Part shown: piece after piece, positions 37,001-50,800 of the stretch
How the letters are laid out: each line of letters opens with the position of its first letter
Position numbering within the stretch: the stretch's first letter is position 1
From: Acanthopleura granulata
Taxonomy: Eukaryota; Mollusca; Polyplacophora; Chitonida; Chitonidae
Assembly: GCA_016165875.1 (NCBI GenBank)
Contig: JABBOT010000002.1
Coordinates: forward strand, 24,814,265-24,878,264
Length of the DNA: 64,000 nt
Direction: 5' to 3'
Notes under the pieces: model-generated
What the model was told of the DNA's origin: nothing
The model's database searches: none
The model's input: the letters and a program-made list of their open reading frames with translations, nothing else
Position numbers and translations under genes: made by a program

Positions 37001-40000
37001 GCATCCACACAAATCTCTGTCATTCTCTGCTTTGTACATATGCATACCGGTACCAATACGGAAAATACACACAGGTAGCTCCCAAGTTGAACAGATGAAC
37101 TTTCACACCTATAATACTTCAAAGACTGCTGATGCATGCAGCTGTATGCTTTAACACTTTCAAAATACGTCGGAGCTTGTATTATGCTTTATGTAGATGT
37201 GGAGTACCGCTAATGTAAACATCGCCACTCTCATTTTATGAAATAAATAAAGGACTTTGCATAGCATGACATTTATGTTTACATACTTAGAAAGTGATGT
37301 AAATGAAAGAGATGATGAAAATCATTTGTATTCGATTTCCAAAGGTGAAATATGACTAGGTAACATGTGTAATGGACAAAACATGCAGAAACCCAATGCA
37401 CTGGTAGGTTATAAAAAATAATTCATTTTTTTTCACTTTTCACTGTTTGTGAATAACCAGAAATTGATACATGCACCCTTACTAGAACACTGCCTCTTTT
37501 GTATGCATTACATGTCTAAATACACACAATAAGAATACTTTTGTTAAAGTGTGGAAAACTGCATTTCAACTTCAAGTTGACTGTATTTGGAAGACGCCTA
37601 CCATAATCTGTGATTACATCATGCCTCTCTTGGATAATGATGTAAATTACTGTTTCCACGCCCTAACCCTGCATTTCCGTTTTAATAGCACACAAGGGCT
37701 TAAATGAACTGTAACAAATTTATCTCAGCACCTGGCAGGGTGTTGTTTCTCGCAGATCAAAAGCTCTGATCACGTACAGTGAAATGAAGAAAATTTAGCC
37801 CAGAGGCGACCTGCTGCACAGAGATGAATGCGTGGGATTGGTGTGAACTACTGCCCATGTATGAATTATACACCTCAGTGTACCGATCATATTTATAAGA
37901 GAAACAAAGCATCCAGCCTTGTTCAATCTTCGTTGTATTTCTCCACAACCTGTCCATGTACATGTCAGCCTTCACATTGTTGCTGTAAGCCCCGTGGATG
38001 TAAGACAATGCACCTAGATTACGCCCTCCCCCAAACCTCTTCTCACTCTTTCCCCCAACTCACCATCCTGTCAGTGCTGTTTCAGCCGACATGGAGTACT
38101 TCTGAATAAATCCCGAATAAAAAGCACACAAGCATTTCAAATTATCAGCCTTTGTTCGTTTCTCTGAAGGTTAATACATGAAGCTTACACCATTCATTTT
38201 TGTACACGGGATTTCCAATCAGGAGAAGTGAAACAAAAATGAAGGATATATGGGAATGCTCCCTTAAACACCAGCATAATCAAGTGCCCTAAAATAGCTC
38301 ACTTACTAAGAGCTACAGGATGGTTGGCTCTGTAAATACAATGTATTAACAAATCTGTTTTGCTGCTTCACTGCCGTCATGTCCCATCTATACCATCTAC
38401 AACCGCAACATGTCTGTCAGATTAACTTCAGTCTACATGGTCTACAAATAATGTACTACAATGTTTTGTCAGAGCCAAGAGCTACTCTCCCCTGCATGGT
38501 TAGAACATCACATTTCAGACAATTACCTTTCCATGCTGCCACTTCGTCTTCTATCTCTACTTCGTGACCGTCTACCTTTGCTTCGTGATCTGCTCCTATG
38601 TCGATCTCTTCCACGATCCTTACTTCTCTCCTTTTCTTTCTCACGTCTCCGTTCCCTCTCCTTTTCTCTTTCTTTCTCGCGCTCCTCTTCACGCTTTCTA
38701 CGCTCTTCTCTCTCCTTCTCTCTTTCCTTTTCTCTTTCTTCACGTTCTTTGTTCAGCCTGGCTTCAGTCTCTTCATCAATTCCTTGTTGTCTTTTCTGTA
38801 TCACAATTAAGGAAAAAGCACTCACTTTTAATAACCCTCATATAATGAAATATCGATGAAAAACCCCGATTTAGTACAAAGGCTAACTGACACATGAATA
38901 CAAAATATCATCTTAATATATAGAGTACTTATTAAGGTACGAATCTTAAAATTTGCCCTTAAAAATGGGTTCTAATACACACAAAAGACTGCCTCAACAT
39001 CTGTAACTTAGGGTAATTAACATGCTTGCAGCCCATCAATGATGGAATATCCCTCTCCTGTGACTTTGCTTCACATGCATGCTAAACTGGAATTCAATAC
39101 ATGCTTCACATTTTCAAATAGCACCTTAAACATCTAGCTTACCAATATACAAGATATGCATCAATAAACGTATCAACAATGAATATCCGTCTTGCTATTG
39201 CAGTTTTCATACCTATAAATAAATATATTTCCTTCTCTGATATAACTGTCTTCATGTCCATACAATGTTTAATATGTAGTAGACATGTGATATCGCTGGG
39301 ATTCAATAGCAAATAGTGGATGCATAAAATATCAAACACATGGAGCAATGTAAATATGATGTGGTTGTTGTTGTTGTAGTGAATGACTGCTATGCAGATT
39401 TATTACTATTTTATGATGTTAATTACATAGCTACAATTTAAATACCAAGTAAGGATAACTTGTTACCTGTCATTTCAACTAGTTGGACACCGTCTCTATG
39501 TATTTCTCAACCTACACTGGTAGAAGGTGCAATGTCATATGTGCATACTACATGGAGCCACCATGTTTATTCTCACTATAACTCTCTAATAAATGGGTTT
39601 GTTTTTATCTGAAGATCTACACATGTTTTAGGCCACAAAGCAGGAAACTGTTTTTAGTATTATTCTGAATGACTTTACATAAAATCAAATGAAATATGCT
39701 CTACAGTCATTCTAATGGTGCACTTTGTGTAAGTCCATTTTGATGTAGAGAATACTTGCTGAAGTGTATAAAGGCAGTAAATTCAAGTAACCCAAGGACT
39801 TGGTCCAAAATATTGGCTGAGTCCACACCTTGACTTCTCCTCACTGACCTGATCACAGATTGGAGTATATCCACCTGAGGTATGATAGAGCCTTTGTCAT
39901 TACCTTACAATCTGTTTTAATTTGGAATTATAGGATTAAACATCCTATTATCTCTACATGTCAGTTTTAACCATCTGTAATCAAGGGTCCCACAGTACTC

Positions 40001-43000
40001 CTATGAAAGCATGGGGTTACTACCTAAACATGCAGATTTCCATGAGGCAATTCTCTTATAACAGTTTCAAGGCATTTATGAATACCTCAACCCCGATGTC
40101 TGGCATATTCGAAGTTAATGGGGAAATCACTACTACTGTCTTCACTTACACTGGTCCGTAAATTCATGGGGTCACCCCGTGAAATCATCGAGCACTTGTG
40201 CAAGTCAGACAGTGTGTGTACTCCCTTGATGTTGATGGTCACCCATCCAATAATGATTGGGTCATTATAATGCTGTAGATATCTAAGATAACCCGTGCCC
40301 CTTTTGTTGTGTTACTGGTAAAGGAAGTTTGGGTATCAGCTGAATCCACTGATCTATGATTCACAGCATTTGCCCACCCCTACTGCAAGAAATCATTGGC
40401 TATTGAATTTACCGGCTTGCATACAAAAGGAAAGCATGTAGAGGGTTAATAATTTTGGAATCATTCAAAACACCAGCACAAACACACAGATCCTATGTCA
40501 TCTTCTTGAATAAAATGTTGTTTGCTATGTTTCAACTGAAGATTACTGTGTTGAGTCGATTACTATGCAGTTCTCTCACTATCTTATGATCAGGATTCAT
40601 ACTTCTTTTAGACTGGTGAATTGGTCAGGAGCTGGTGGTCTGTAGTTAGGCAATCGCAACCACTCAGCTTGATTACTCCAATTACAGACTTTTTACTTAA
40701 GAATTAATCTGTGACCTTTATTCTACTGACTCTTCTCTGATAGATGTCGCTTTCAGATCACGCAGCTGTTTTGTTTTCGCTAGCATCTGAAACAAACTGT
40801 AATTCTCACCTGTTTTTCCAATTTCTTCGATTCCACGAAGGAGCGTATTCTGGCATATCCCATGTGCTGTTTACCCATGAGGTGTTCATCAATCCTCTGT
40901 TGGACATCTCCCACGACCAACAAAGCTCCGCACACCCCACATACTTCCATTGTCTTCTCTATGTCGGAGCTAGATGAGCCTGGTTTGGCCTAAGATAAAT
41001 GGTCACAATAAACATATCCATAATTATCTAATCAAGTTAAATTCTCTTCATCGCGATGAAAAACATTTTGTTACCTGATGCAAACTTATAGCTTGCAAGT
41101 TTAGAATGGAGTGAAATTTCTAGAGCTTGAACCAAAGACATACGTCAAAAAGTTCTGAACAAAGAAATCCTACAAATCAGTTCTCATTTGAAACTGGTTT
41201 TACTCACTGTTTCTAACTCTTCTCTCTCATCCTTCAGCTGATCACACAGCTTCATCACTCCCTGAGCTTCCTCCACCTTCCCTTCACATCCAAGTTCTTC
41301 AGCCTTCAAACAAAGAAGAAAACAGTGACTATAAGCACAGATCAATCCTTCAATCTAAACCACACAATATGGACCTTCAAGAGACTTCAGGAGAATAATG
41401 CAAGGTTTAACAGGTATTAAATGAACAGTTTTATAAACTGAAGACATTCTCATATACTGCCTGGATGTGTTAAATTGATATGCACCTTTTTTTTTTTTCT
41501 TATAACTTGCACAGAGTAAAATGAAAATGCATTTGTTCACTTCTTTGAAGTTGAAACCTGATTATAATCACATCAAAATTCTTCTGCCTCAAGCAGAATA
41601 CACACTGATTACATTCACCCAATGTAATGTATTGACTGTTGAACACTAATATGTTACTAATGAAGATATCTAAAACACCCATTGTTAACAGCTGAGTCAC
41701 CAACCTGTTTTACGAGTTCATTGATTTTCTCAGTCAACATCTGAATGCGATCTTCTTTAGCACTTGGGTAATTGCCGTTAAGCTGCAATGGTAGTTCACA
41801 TATTTATACAGAATAATATCAGATTTGATTGATTAATTGATTGATGTGAATACCATGCTCAAGAATTTTTTACTAATAGGACTGCAATGAGCCTTACGGG
41901 TAGAGTGCCTAGAGTACACCACTCACATGTATCTGACAATGTTACTGGCTGAACACCTGCACTCAAAAGAGCAAAAGCTGGTTTTGAACATGCAACCTCA
42001 CTGGTCAATGGCCTGATGGTGGCAGCAAACCAGCACCTAAAGCAGCTGAGCCAATGAGGTTTCCCTTCAGATTCGGGAACAGAATAAAAGAACATAAAAA
42101 GATCTGAAATAATTATGCCAAACACAAATGTATCAGCGTATTCTCTTACAAATATCCCAACATATATGAACTTGAAAAACTCTGGCAGAGAGTGGATTTA
42201 TTGATTTATTTATTTGATTGATGTTTTACACAATACTCAAGAATATTTCACTCATATGATGGCAGCCAGCATTAGGGTGGGAGGCAGAGTGTGGAGTAAA
42301 TCAACACCCTATTGTAGGTACCTTACAAATTCCCTGACCTAAAGCCACAGTCAAATCAGGGAGAGACAGAATTGGTGATTTGATGCTTTAGTGGACACAG
42401 ATGTCAATAATAGAACCTTACTGTTCCCTGTGTGCTATTCAAAGCTAATCGCTGATGACCCCTTCGTATACGTCTCTCTACATCAGATATTAAGCTCTGC
42501 AAAAATCTGAAGAAATCCTCTTCATATCCAACGTTCTGGAATCGACTGCTTTTTTCATACCTGAAAGAAAAATTCCCACAATCAATTCAAACTCTTGCTT
42601 TAACGTCAATTTTCAATAAAAACAAAACTTAATCGGCACTAAAACCCTGTTATATGTGCAAGTTAAATCCTTTATGTTTACATCAGCAAATAATAGTTCT
42701 TTAAACCACTACTGAAAGTAAACCTTATAAATTTAAATGAAGGTAACTCTGTAAAATTAAAAACCTTGCGTCCAGCTCATGCTGGCTTGCTCTCAGGTCT
42801 TATTTTGGAAGGTCTGCCAGCAACCTGCGGATGGTTGTGGGTTCCCCCTGGCTCTGCCCGATTTCCATACACCATAACGCTGGCCGACCTTGTATAAGTG
42901 AAATAGTCTTGAGTACAGCGTAAAACACCATTCAAATAATTAGATATATCAAAAACTTGCTTTTCCTAAAGCCCTCCATAAAGATACACAAATACACATT

Positions 43001-46000
43001 AAGTTTACACAATTCCGTTCATATAAAATATGAAGAAAGTCAATCCATTTACATGTAACACATTCCTATTAACACCAGCCACAATAAACCAATATATATT
43101 AGGACATATATATGATATACCCGTTACAATATATTTCATGTATCCAAACAATGGATGCAGGAATTTTTACTATATAATTTTGTCCTTACTCTTTTCGTAG
43201 ACTTTCATCGTGGAGCTTCAAACATGGACCTATCAAAACAGAAATGAGACAGTTGGAAATAATGAAGTAAAAACAGAAATGAGACGGCTGGAATTTATGG
43301 AGTACAAAATAGTATGAACCTTTCAGATTAAATATTCAAACTTGGAAGAGGCTTACAAATTAAAAAAAATTTACATGACGATTTTTGTCCTCTACTAACC
43401 AGTCCTGCAGCTTTTATTCTGGTTTCACATTTAACTATCATGGTACTTAGAAGTAAAAATAACAACTGTCTTTACAACTCTTTCGGATACATCATTGGAA
43501 GGTTCACAATGGTAATCGCCACCATTTGCACCAGACACTGGGTATAAACATCTGACCAACTTACACACAAACAAACTAAATCATAATAATTATGGATTTA
43601 TGTATGACTAACAACAGAGCTATTCTAATTATTTAAGTACCCACCTAAATCAGCCCTTGTGTTCACAAATAGTTCGTGGGGACAGAATGCACACAAAAAG
43701 TACTTGCATACCTAAAAACAAAGCAAAAGTGAACTTCGTTATTTCTTTGACAACAACTAGCACAGTTTCAGCTTTGATTAGATATTCAGAGGCTTAAAAC
43801 GATGAAATATGGTACTATCAACGATACCTGTATCTAGCAATTCATAACCTCTGTTTCCTCGTTCTTCATACAGAGCAGGTGATCAATAATGCAATGTTAA
43901 AAGGGCAAATTGCTTACTTTTATCAATTTTTAAAGTTTTAAAGTCCCACTACGAGACAATGAAACTGTCTTAGGCAAAGACCAGACATAGTAATTTGATT
44001 GTTTTTCTAGAACTAGTTTATGATAAATTAATTCAAGGCCTTGGCCAATCCTGCTTTCTTTACACCTCCAGAAGTTTTTTCACGTCACCACAGAATGTGC
44101 TGATGATCAGATCAAAGCAGATATGACATCACTTGAAAACTATGAATTTAAGAGTTTATATGCCATATGACTTTTGCCACTTGCTTTATTAGCATAGTCA
44201 GTCAGCATAGTCATAGTCTGTTGTTGAAGCAGTTCTTTTCAGTGAAATATGCAGTGCTATATCATTACAAGTGAATATTTTTAGTCTTCTAGGTGTATAC
44301 TTTCGGTTGCTGACGTTTCTCCTATGCCAGATTCTGTATGATGAGTGTTCTCTCATCTAGTATCATACAATGAGTAGCATTGTCTTTTATCAGACCTATC
44401 TCTGCAGAATCTTAAGGAAATCTTTGGCCTAGATGAGGACATTTTTACAGGGGGACTTTGATACTCCCATAAAAAAGAGAATTGCATTCTGGTGGTCAGG
44501 GGAAATATTAAGAATATATGCTGTGTTCAGTGGCAATGGCAAGTTGGTGCTTTGACAACCTTTAAGTGTTTTCATAAGGGTCGTGATACATTTTTGTGTC
44601 AAGTCAGAGCTGACGTATAAAATCCGTATGAGCATTCAGATTTCATCTTTCTGGTAGAATCATGGGTTTTAGGTACCGAAGTGCAATATTTAAATGGACC
44701 AAAACACTCTGGTAGTGACAGCTGATAATCAAATTCATCACATAAATGATAATTACATAAATATGACTCACACTGGTATCAGTGATGGATGTCCTTTTAG
44801 CCAAAAAGGCAAATACTGCCTTGGGTATGTTCATTTTATCACCGTTTTGAAACAGCCACTTGGATTGGGGGGCTAAGTTGTTAAATGTCACACTGCCACC
44901 CTACATGGCCAAAGAAAAGCGAGGAACATTTGACTTCGTGAACTAACCATTATGGTGGAAGACAAGGTCTTCAATGAACACTGAACTGCACAAAACATCA
45001 CAAGATCACCTTGAATCACATTTTGTTAACAAGCCCAACCACCTGACGAAGTGGGGGGAATCAACAAATTCTCCATCCAAGGCCAGGCTTGATCTCTTTG
45101 GGTTGACCCATGTATTTTACTATTAGTAACAGACGCACTGCTTGGTTTAATAGCTCAGCTCAAGCATACTTTTTCCCTCGAAGTTCAAGGCATTTTCTTC
45201 CTGCCCCCAAATGTAACAAATTCTGCACACCTGCACTGATGTATCGACATGAATCAATACAGGTGTGCAAAAATTGTTACCTTTGCACTATGAACTAATC
45301 CCGCTTAACCCCGGGCTACAGCTGTACGTTCATGTTTACTTTGTTTGTGCATATGGCGGATGTAGGTCCACTGGTCTGTGGCGAGTGAAAACAGCCGATG
45401 GGCTAGTCCAAGGCCAGCAGGTGTCCCTTCCCCTACCGGAAGTCCAGTACTACAAAGGCCTCACACCTTGCTAAGATAATAATAGATGACAAGGTACAAG
45501 TCTGCCTGGTGAGGCACTTCCATCTTGATAAATTTGTGGTACAGAATTTATTGGCTTTTTGTACTTACATGCAACTAATGCAGTGCTTTCTAAGTTTAAA
45601 AAAATGAACTTAATTCTTTCATTCAGATTTGAGAACATTTATTCTGTCTGAGTCTCTGAAGGTACATTTACACTGAGAAAACCTACAGAGTGCCACACAG
45701 GTTACCTTAGGTTTCCATAATTGCGATTTGCGCTACCCAAAACAGGTTACCATACCATTTCACCTTAAATTTGCGAAACCTGTTTTAGGTTCTCAGATAA
45801 AATACTATGTAGCATCCCTGCAGTGGGAAGGGAAGATGTTACAACATGGATTAGACCAGCTCTAGGTGAATGAATTGCTTTTTTGCAGGCAATCAATCAG
45901 TCACCATGATTATGTAACAGGGAGTCTCAGACATAGGATCTGACCGTTGCTGATGACCGTGTCAATTCTAATGCAAATCCCAACATCTGAGCTATTGAGG

Positions 46001-47561
46001 GTTAGTTAAATCTCGCACCTCGCCTGTCTAGTTCAATTATGTGAACTAAGGGTGTTATCTTACAATTCAGGCATTCACTGCAACCGAGTCCATCACCCAT
46101 ACTCAAATCGCCACACATCTTCGAACTCGAAGTCAATGGATACAAGTAGCACTCCACCTCATCTTAAGTACCCGTTTCTAGGTCATTTTCCAGTTAAATC
46201 TGGAATCCTATCTTCTCAATTTACTACCTTCACTAATGAAACTAATTAACTTACAGTCTTGTGGTCACAGTAGCTGAAAGAACTTAAAACGTACCCTTGG
46301 CAGTCAATTTGAAAAGTCTTGTAACCTACTCTTGGTCATGTAACTGAGTTCTGGTACCAAAAACATCTTGAAAATTATGACATTTTCATTCCCATTCATA
46401 GGTTCGACTTCAATGTTCATAATAAAATCGATAAGAGCATAATTTTTTTTCGTTTTTGTAAATTTTGAATACAGGTAAGTTTGCATGACACACGGCTAGC
46501 CGAAAGACCAGAACGATGGACCGAACAGGCATAAAGAACGGATTAGATGGGGCTCAGCCACACATAAGTTACCGCAGCATATACATTGTTGCCTGGACAT
46601 CAAGCAAAGTAATACAGATAAAAAGAGCACATTCCACATTATATGTTAGATGAAGAATTGCTTTATTTTCAGGTCTATTTCGCGGACCAGACGGGCAAAG
46701 ATCGTGAGGGAGATTGCAGCACAAAAGCCATGCTGTTTGAATCATACGACCATAACTGGCAGGGCAAACAGGGGGATTACCCACTAAAAATGGCTTATCA
46801 GGCCAGCATTCGTAGTCGCGTTAGTCTTTCGTCCAGTTCAAGTAATAAGCCCGAAATTACACCAAATAAGCATGAATACTGTAAATATATGGATATCTTG
46901 AAATGTGCTCTTTTCAAATCTGTTACCGTAAGACGTGTTAGCGCAGCAGTTTCTTTGCTACAGTCAATTATGTGTAGCTGACCCCTCTCCTGTCCAGTCT
47001 TTACATCCCTCCAGTCTGTCATTCTGGTCATTGTGCCGGCCCCGTGACACAAGTGCAGACCTCATCAAGAGCATTTCCATCGACTACGTTCGGAGATCTG
47101 CGGCTATTCATTTTACAGGTGATGGACTCGGAGTTGAAAATAACTCCCTCAATCCATCTGCATGGGCTACTTGGCCATTCTAACAATCGAAAGGTCAGCG
47201 CCTCGAGCCAGCACAAATTTAGTCCTATTTCACGATTTAATTAGAGCCAATGTGTAATCAATGCGCCGGGGGTTATTTCTAACGAGTAAAATTTATACTG
47301 GCTTAAACGGTCACATTCACTGAAATACACCAGTGGCCATATTTGTTGTTGTTGTTGCTAAAACAAACAAATACGAGTGACCAAACTGTCAACGGCAGTC
47401 ACACACTATTCAAATTAGAGAAATACACAGAAAACGATACAAATGCACAGTCTTGCCTCAGGATCATCCCATCGTAGCTCTGCCCTTTTTTCTGTAGGGG
47501 CAAGGTTTCTATCTCGTCCCATCAATTCATCAAGCAACGCTGCTGCTTGTGATGCCGCCAT
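34026..47561 (-). CDS. LUC7L3: LUC7-like 3 splicing factor (U1 snRNP-associated), complete
   Basis: Ten exons on the minus strand, high to low: 47561-47457, 43711-43645, 43229-43190, 42560-42422, 41782-41705, 41303-41208, 40989-40810, 38795-38527, 35422-34563, 34147-34026; 651 aa, all phases consistent. LUC7 proteins help U1 snRNP choose 5' splice sites. The start MAASQAAALLDELMGRDRN is the family start. Zinc finger 1 includes C37, C42, C45, C60 and H64. YEKSSRF follows, then a coiled coil (~118-175). Zinc finger 2 uses C192, C195, H211 and H217 (EHLMGKQHMGY). Next come a glutamate/arginine-rich helix and a very long RS domain from exons 8 and 9. The acidic tail ends GDRRKDD. Intron 1 starts with GC (CCTGAG|gcaaga). 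Read-through after 34563 would give an alternative end near 34468. The LUC7L3 assignment, rather than LUC7L/L2, rests on the DELMGRDRN start and the two-part RS tail. Confidence 0.93.
34690..35075 (-). repeat. 30-bp repeat encoding an RS decapeptide in LUC7L3 exon 9
   Basis: A 30-bp unit codes for RSRSRDRKRD and variants (RSGSRDKKRD), about 13 units in frame. The C-terminal units drift to RSGSRDKKRD as a block, suggesting local unit duplication. The opposite strand is open with leucine/serine-rich nonsense, a by-product of codon composition. Confidence 0.85.
36476..36850 (+). other. Open frame in LUC7L3 intron 8, unrecognised
   Basis: A 124-codon frame antisense to LUC7L3. It opens with a non-ATG codon; the first ATG is at ~36500, after a splice-acceptor-like 'tttctttcgcag'. 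No domain is recognisable and a SINE remnant directly follows at 36838. It is probably not a gene. Confidence 0.15.
36838..36935 (-). mobile_element. SINE family A tail fragment
   Basis: Shows ttttatttgactggtgttct, tcaccgtactcaggaatatt and ggctggtgggagtaaacc, a diverged tail and centre without the tRNA head. Confidence 0.6.
41830..42062 (-). mobile_element. Diverged SINE family A copy
   Basis: It has a tail (gattgattgatgtgaatacc, then atgctcaagaatttttta), a box B-like ttttgaacatgcaacctcac and a box A-like gcagctgagccaatgaggt at the right end. It lies in LUC7L3 intron 4 between exons 42422-42560 and 41705-41782. Confidence 0.6.
42195..42300 (-). mobile_element. SINE family A tail fragment
   Basis: Shows gatttatttatttgattgat, then gttttacacaatactcaaga and ggcagccagcattagggtgg. 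Confidence 0.7.
42765..42950 (+). mobile_element. SINE family A, 5'-truncated
   Basis: Starts inside box B (cgtccagctcatgctggctt) and runs through ggtctgccagcaacctgcgg to the tail gtaaaacaccattcaaataa. Confidence 0.8.
43712..47456. other. LUC7L3 intron 1 (3.7 kb)
   Basis: GC-AG intron on the minus strand. I see no repeat of the SINE families and no convincing exon inside it. Open frames at 45265-45474 and 46643-46981 on the plus strand have no recognisable family. A (TTG)n run occurs at ~47341-47358. Confidence 0.5.
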
Positions 47562-47865
47562 TTTCTTCGACTTTGGATCTTTAGCCTCTAACACAAAATA
47601 TCGTCAAGGAAAATCCTTAAGCATGTTAAAAGTAAGTATTTGACATTAGAAACTCTCCCAATAATGTCCTAGAAAAAGCAAGAACTAACGGAAGGTACCT
47701 AATAAATACTGGCTCAACATAACGCAACTACGTTAACCCATGAGATTGCGACAAGCGCATGTCATCACTGTCGTGACGTCACCAGAACTTCTCACACGCG
47801 GTTCGGGTCTGCGAAGCTGTTCTTGTAAAAGTTTTTCTTGAATTATCTGGTTGCTAAATGTTGAA
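47562..47865. promoter_or_regulatory. Shared bidirectional promoter of LUC7L3 and GSPT1
   Basis: 304 bp separate the two divergent start codons. A perfect CRE/ATF palindrome TGACGTCA lies at 47774-47781, and an ETS-like core (aacggaagg) near 47690. There is no TATA box at a sensible distance on either strand. This composition is typical of divergent housekeeping promoters. Confidence 0.7.
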
Positions 47866-50800
47866 ATGGCTACCCAGGACGGGCAGACTAATCCCCCGGA
47901 TTCTTGGGACCAAGAAGTGAACGGCGGATCTGGTGATTCTGGTCCAGTTTCAGAACTTTCCAAGCCTTTATCCAATCTCAACGTGAACGCACCAGCATTC
48001 GTTCCCGGACAGAATGTGTTTGCTGCGGAATTTGTGCCTTCAACATCAAGTTGTACACCTTCGGCTGACACTGACCAGGGTATGTGGTAATTAGAAGTTG
48101 TCTGTCATGTACATGAATTTAATATTGATTCAATATTTATACAAGAATTAGCAGTTCTGAGGGAAATGTGGAAACATGACTTCTTCTCCATATGGACTTG
48201 ACACACTTCAATTGGTAAAATTCAGTGGTGGTGAAATCGGTGTACAGCTGAAGAAACTGAAATACTGATATCGCCAGTTGTTCGTGTGTTCCTCACTTAT
48301 ACACAATGAATGTGTATCTCCAGTTATGTGATAATTCATTTTGTAAGGTGCTCTTTAGGACCAGTCATACAACTCTCGCCATTGTTATCCAGAATGAAGG
48401 TGTTCTCACGGATTTAGCTGTCATTTCTTAACCCAGTCACCCAGGCCTTTGAAACTTGCTGGTCATCAAGATTAAAGTGTGGGGAAAGTTTTGCAACAAA
48501 AATAAGCAGTATACATGTAGCTCGAAAGATAACAGAATTATAAAATTCTCGACAGATTTTTTTGTAGCAGCATAGCTCCATTCATATCCTCACCTCCAAC
48601 AGCAGAAAGAATGTACTTGAAACATTCCACAAAACTTCCTTGACGCAGTTCTACTAATATTTACACTCAGCAACAGGTCTAACTTCTCAAAGTAACGAAA
48701 ACTTTGACACCAACTCTCACTGCTTGCCATATCATTCCACGGAGTCGTCAAAACCACCACACAGCGGAAAGTTGCCCATTTTCAATTCGAGCTCCTGAAC
48801 CCCAAATGGCTCGTTTACAAACCAGTATTGCTCGTTATTGTGCTGAAAAACTTTGTTTTGCAAGGTAATTAGCTATGGGATACCCTCAGTGCACAAGTTT
48901 GATTTCATTAAAGATTGTAAACATTCTGTACCATGTGACCAAAACGTCGCTTGCTTGGAAATGGCGTTTAGTGCAGCTATTTGGATTTTTAGAGATACTG
49001 CTGTATGGATATGTTGGCAGCAATGTAAAGACAGTGTTCCAAGGAATGTTTCTAGTATATTTATATTGTGGCTGGAGCTAAGGCCTCTGAAAGAACTGTG
49101 TAGCACCAAAAGGTAAGTTAAACATCTGATAAATGTGTTTATGTATTGTCAATACTGTTACTCCAGACTTCAAGGTACTATGTTCTCTGATACCAAAATG
49201 TCAGCTCAAGCCAAAAATAGTTCTGGTCTGTCAGCGAGAACAGCACGAACCTCGCGTTTGTCGCGACAAGTAGAATCAGTGTGCGAAGTCCACTTACATT
49301 ATGGATCAACTTACTATATATCTGTGCTGTACACTACCTAGTGTTGTATTCCGATTTATATAGTCTGTATCGGGTAGCATGCTAGTGCAGCACAATGACC
49401 CAGAGGCTTCCCAACAATGGGGTCGTTGTGAGTTCAAATCCAGTTCATGCTGGCTTTCTCTCCAGCCGTGCGTGGAAAGGTCTGCCAGCAACCTGTGAAT
49501 GGCTGTGGGTTTCCACCGGGCTCTGGCCGGTTTCCTCCGACCATAATGCTGGCCGCCGTCATATAAATGTAAATATTATCAAGTGCAGCATATAACACCA
49601 ATCCAATAAATAAATAAATATATAATCTGTAGATTCATCATTTTGTAATCTTCACAAGCCTTTTGCAGCAGTGGAATGTGCAAGGCCTGATCACCAATCA
49701 GATCTTTCAAGTCCAAGCTAAACCTCTGTTGGCCAGCAGCCTACGACAGCCTACTCATAAATATAACAAATAATTACAGCTGAGAAGATCCAAAACATTT
49801 TATTTTGGTACCGCTGTATATTATTCTTGACATCTTCCCTTGTGGCCTCAAAAAAGTAGGCCTACAGATGCTGTATGCACGCAAACACAATCAGATTTAA
49901 GCTCATGCATGCACGGACTTGGAAACACCTTCTATAAAGTTTGTTCTTAAAAATTGCCTTTCATGTTTTGATTGCTGTAACTTACACGAAAGAAGTAAGA
50001 AAGTTGAGAACAGAGTATATTTGAAAATCTCTCATCTGATATTCATCACAAAAAGGAAAACAGGCCATAGGCGAAATAGTGCAACAACAAATTCACGGCA
50101 GGATGCAGTACGGCAACATTTTCTTAAATTGCCATACTCAATCTTTAGGTGAAAAAGCTTAAATTAAGAAGATTAAGGATGATTTAAGTCATACCGGCAT
50201 GAAATTTCTAGTAATTTTTTATTTTCCAGAGCTAATGAATCAAGGTAGACAGCAAACACAAATCAAGGAAAACAAAAAGAAAATAAATTCTCTCGCCTCG
50301 TAGCAAGATGTTATGCCAAGGATAAAATAAATACCTTTCTTTGGTATTTACTCATTAGTTATGATTTCTAAACATTTCCTCAAATTGGTGGTCATATGTT
50401 TTATTTCGAACATTGCAATGAATTAATAGATTTAATGAATTTCTCATTAAAGTGTGAATAAAAATATCAAATAAAGTTTTATAAATATAAACTGCCAAAA
50501 TGTCGAGCATTAAAACCACATACAAAGCTCAGGTCTTCCTAATAAAAACAAATTCGTGAATACTGCATAATATTGTTGATAAGATTCAGCATAGAATTAC
50601 ATATGCAGTTACAAACAATTGTTTACCTTTACAGTGGTTCCAATGCAAACATGGATGTAGAATACTTCATATACACGATTTCTGAGATTGGTGAGTTGAG
50701 TACAGATCCGTCAAAAGACCACATGCAACACAGTATTGCAGCTTTGATGGCTTATATGTCACACTGGGTATTCATCTCTAGCTGGTTTTCTCACCGTTGA

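Noticed and set aside
38456..38859. Several overlapping frames around 38.5-38.8 kb
   Set aside because: They are other frames and the opposite strand of LUC7L3 exon 8 (38527-38795).
46643..46981. 112-codon frame in LUC7L3 intron 1
   Set aside because: It shows no domain, no partner exons and no promoter-like context; treated as chance.
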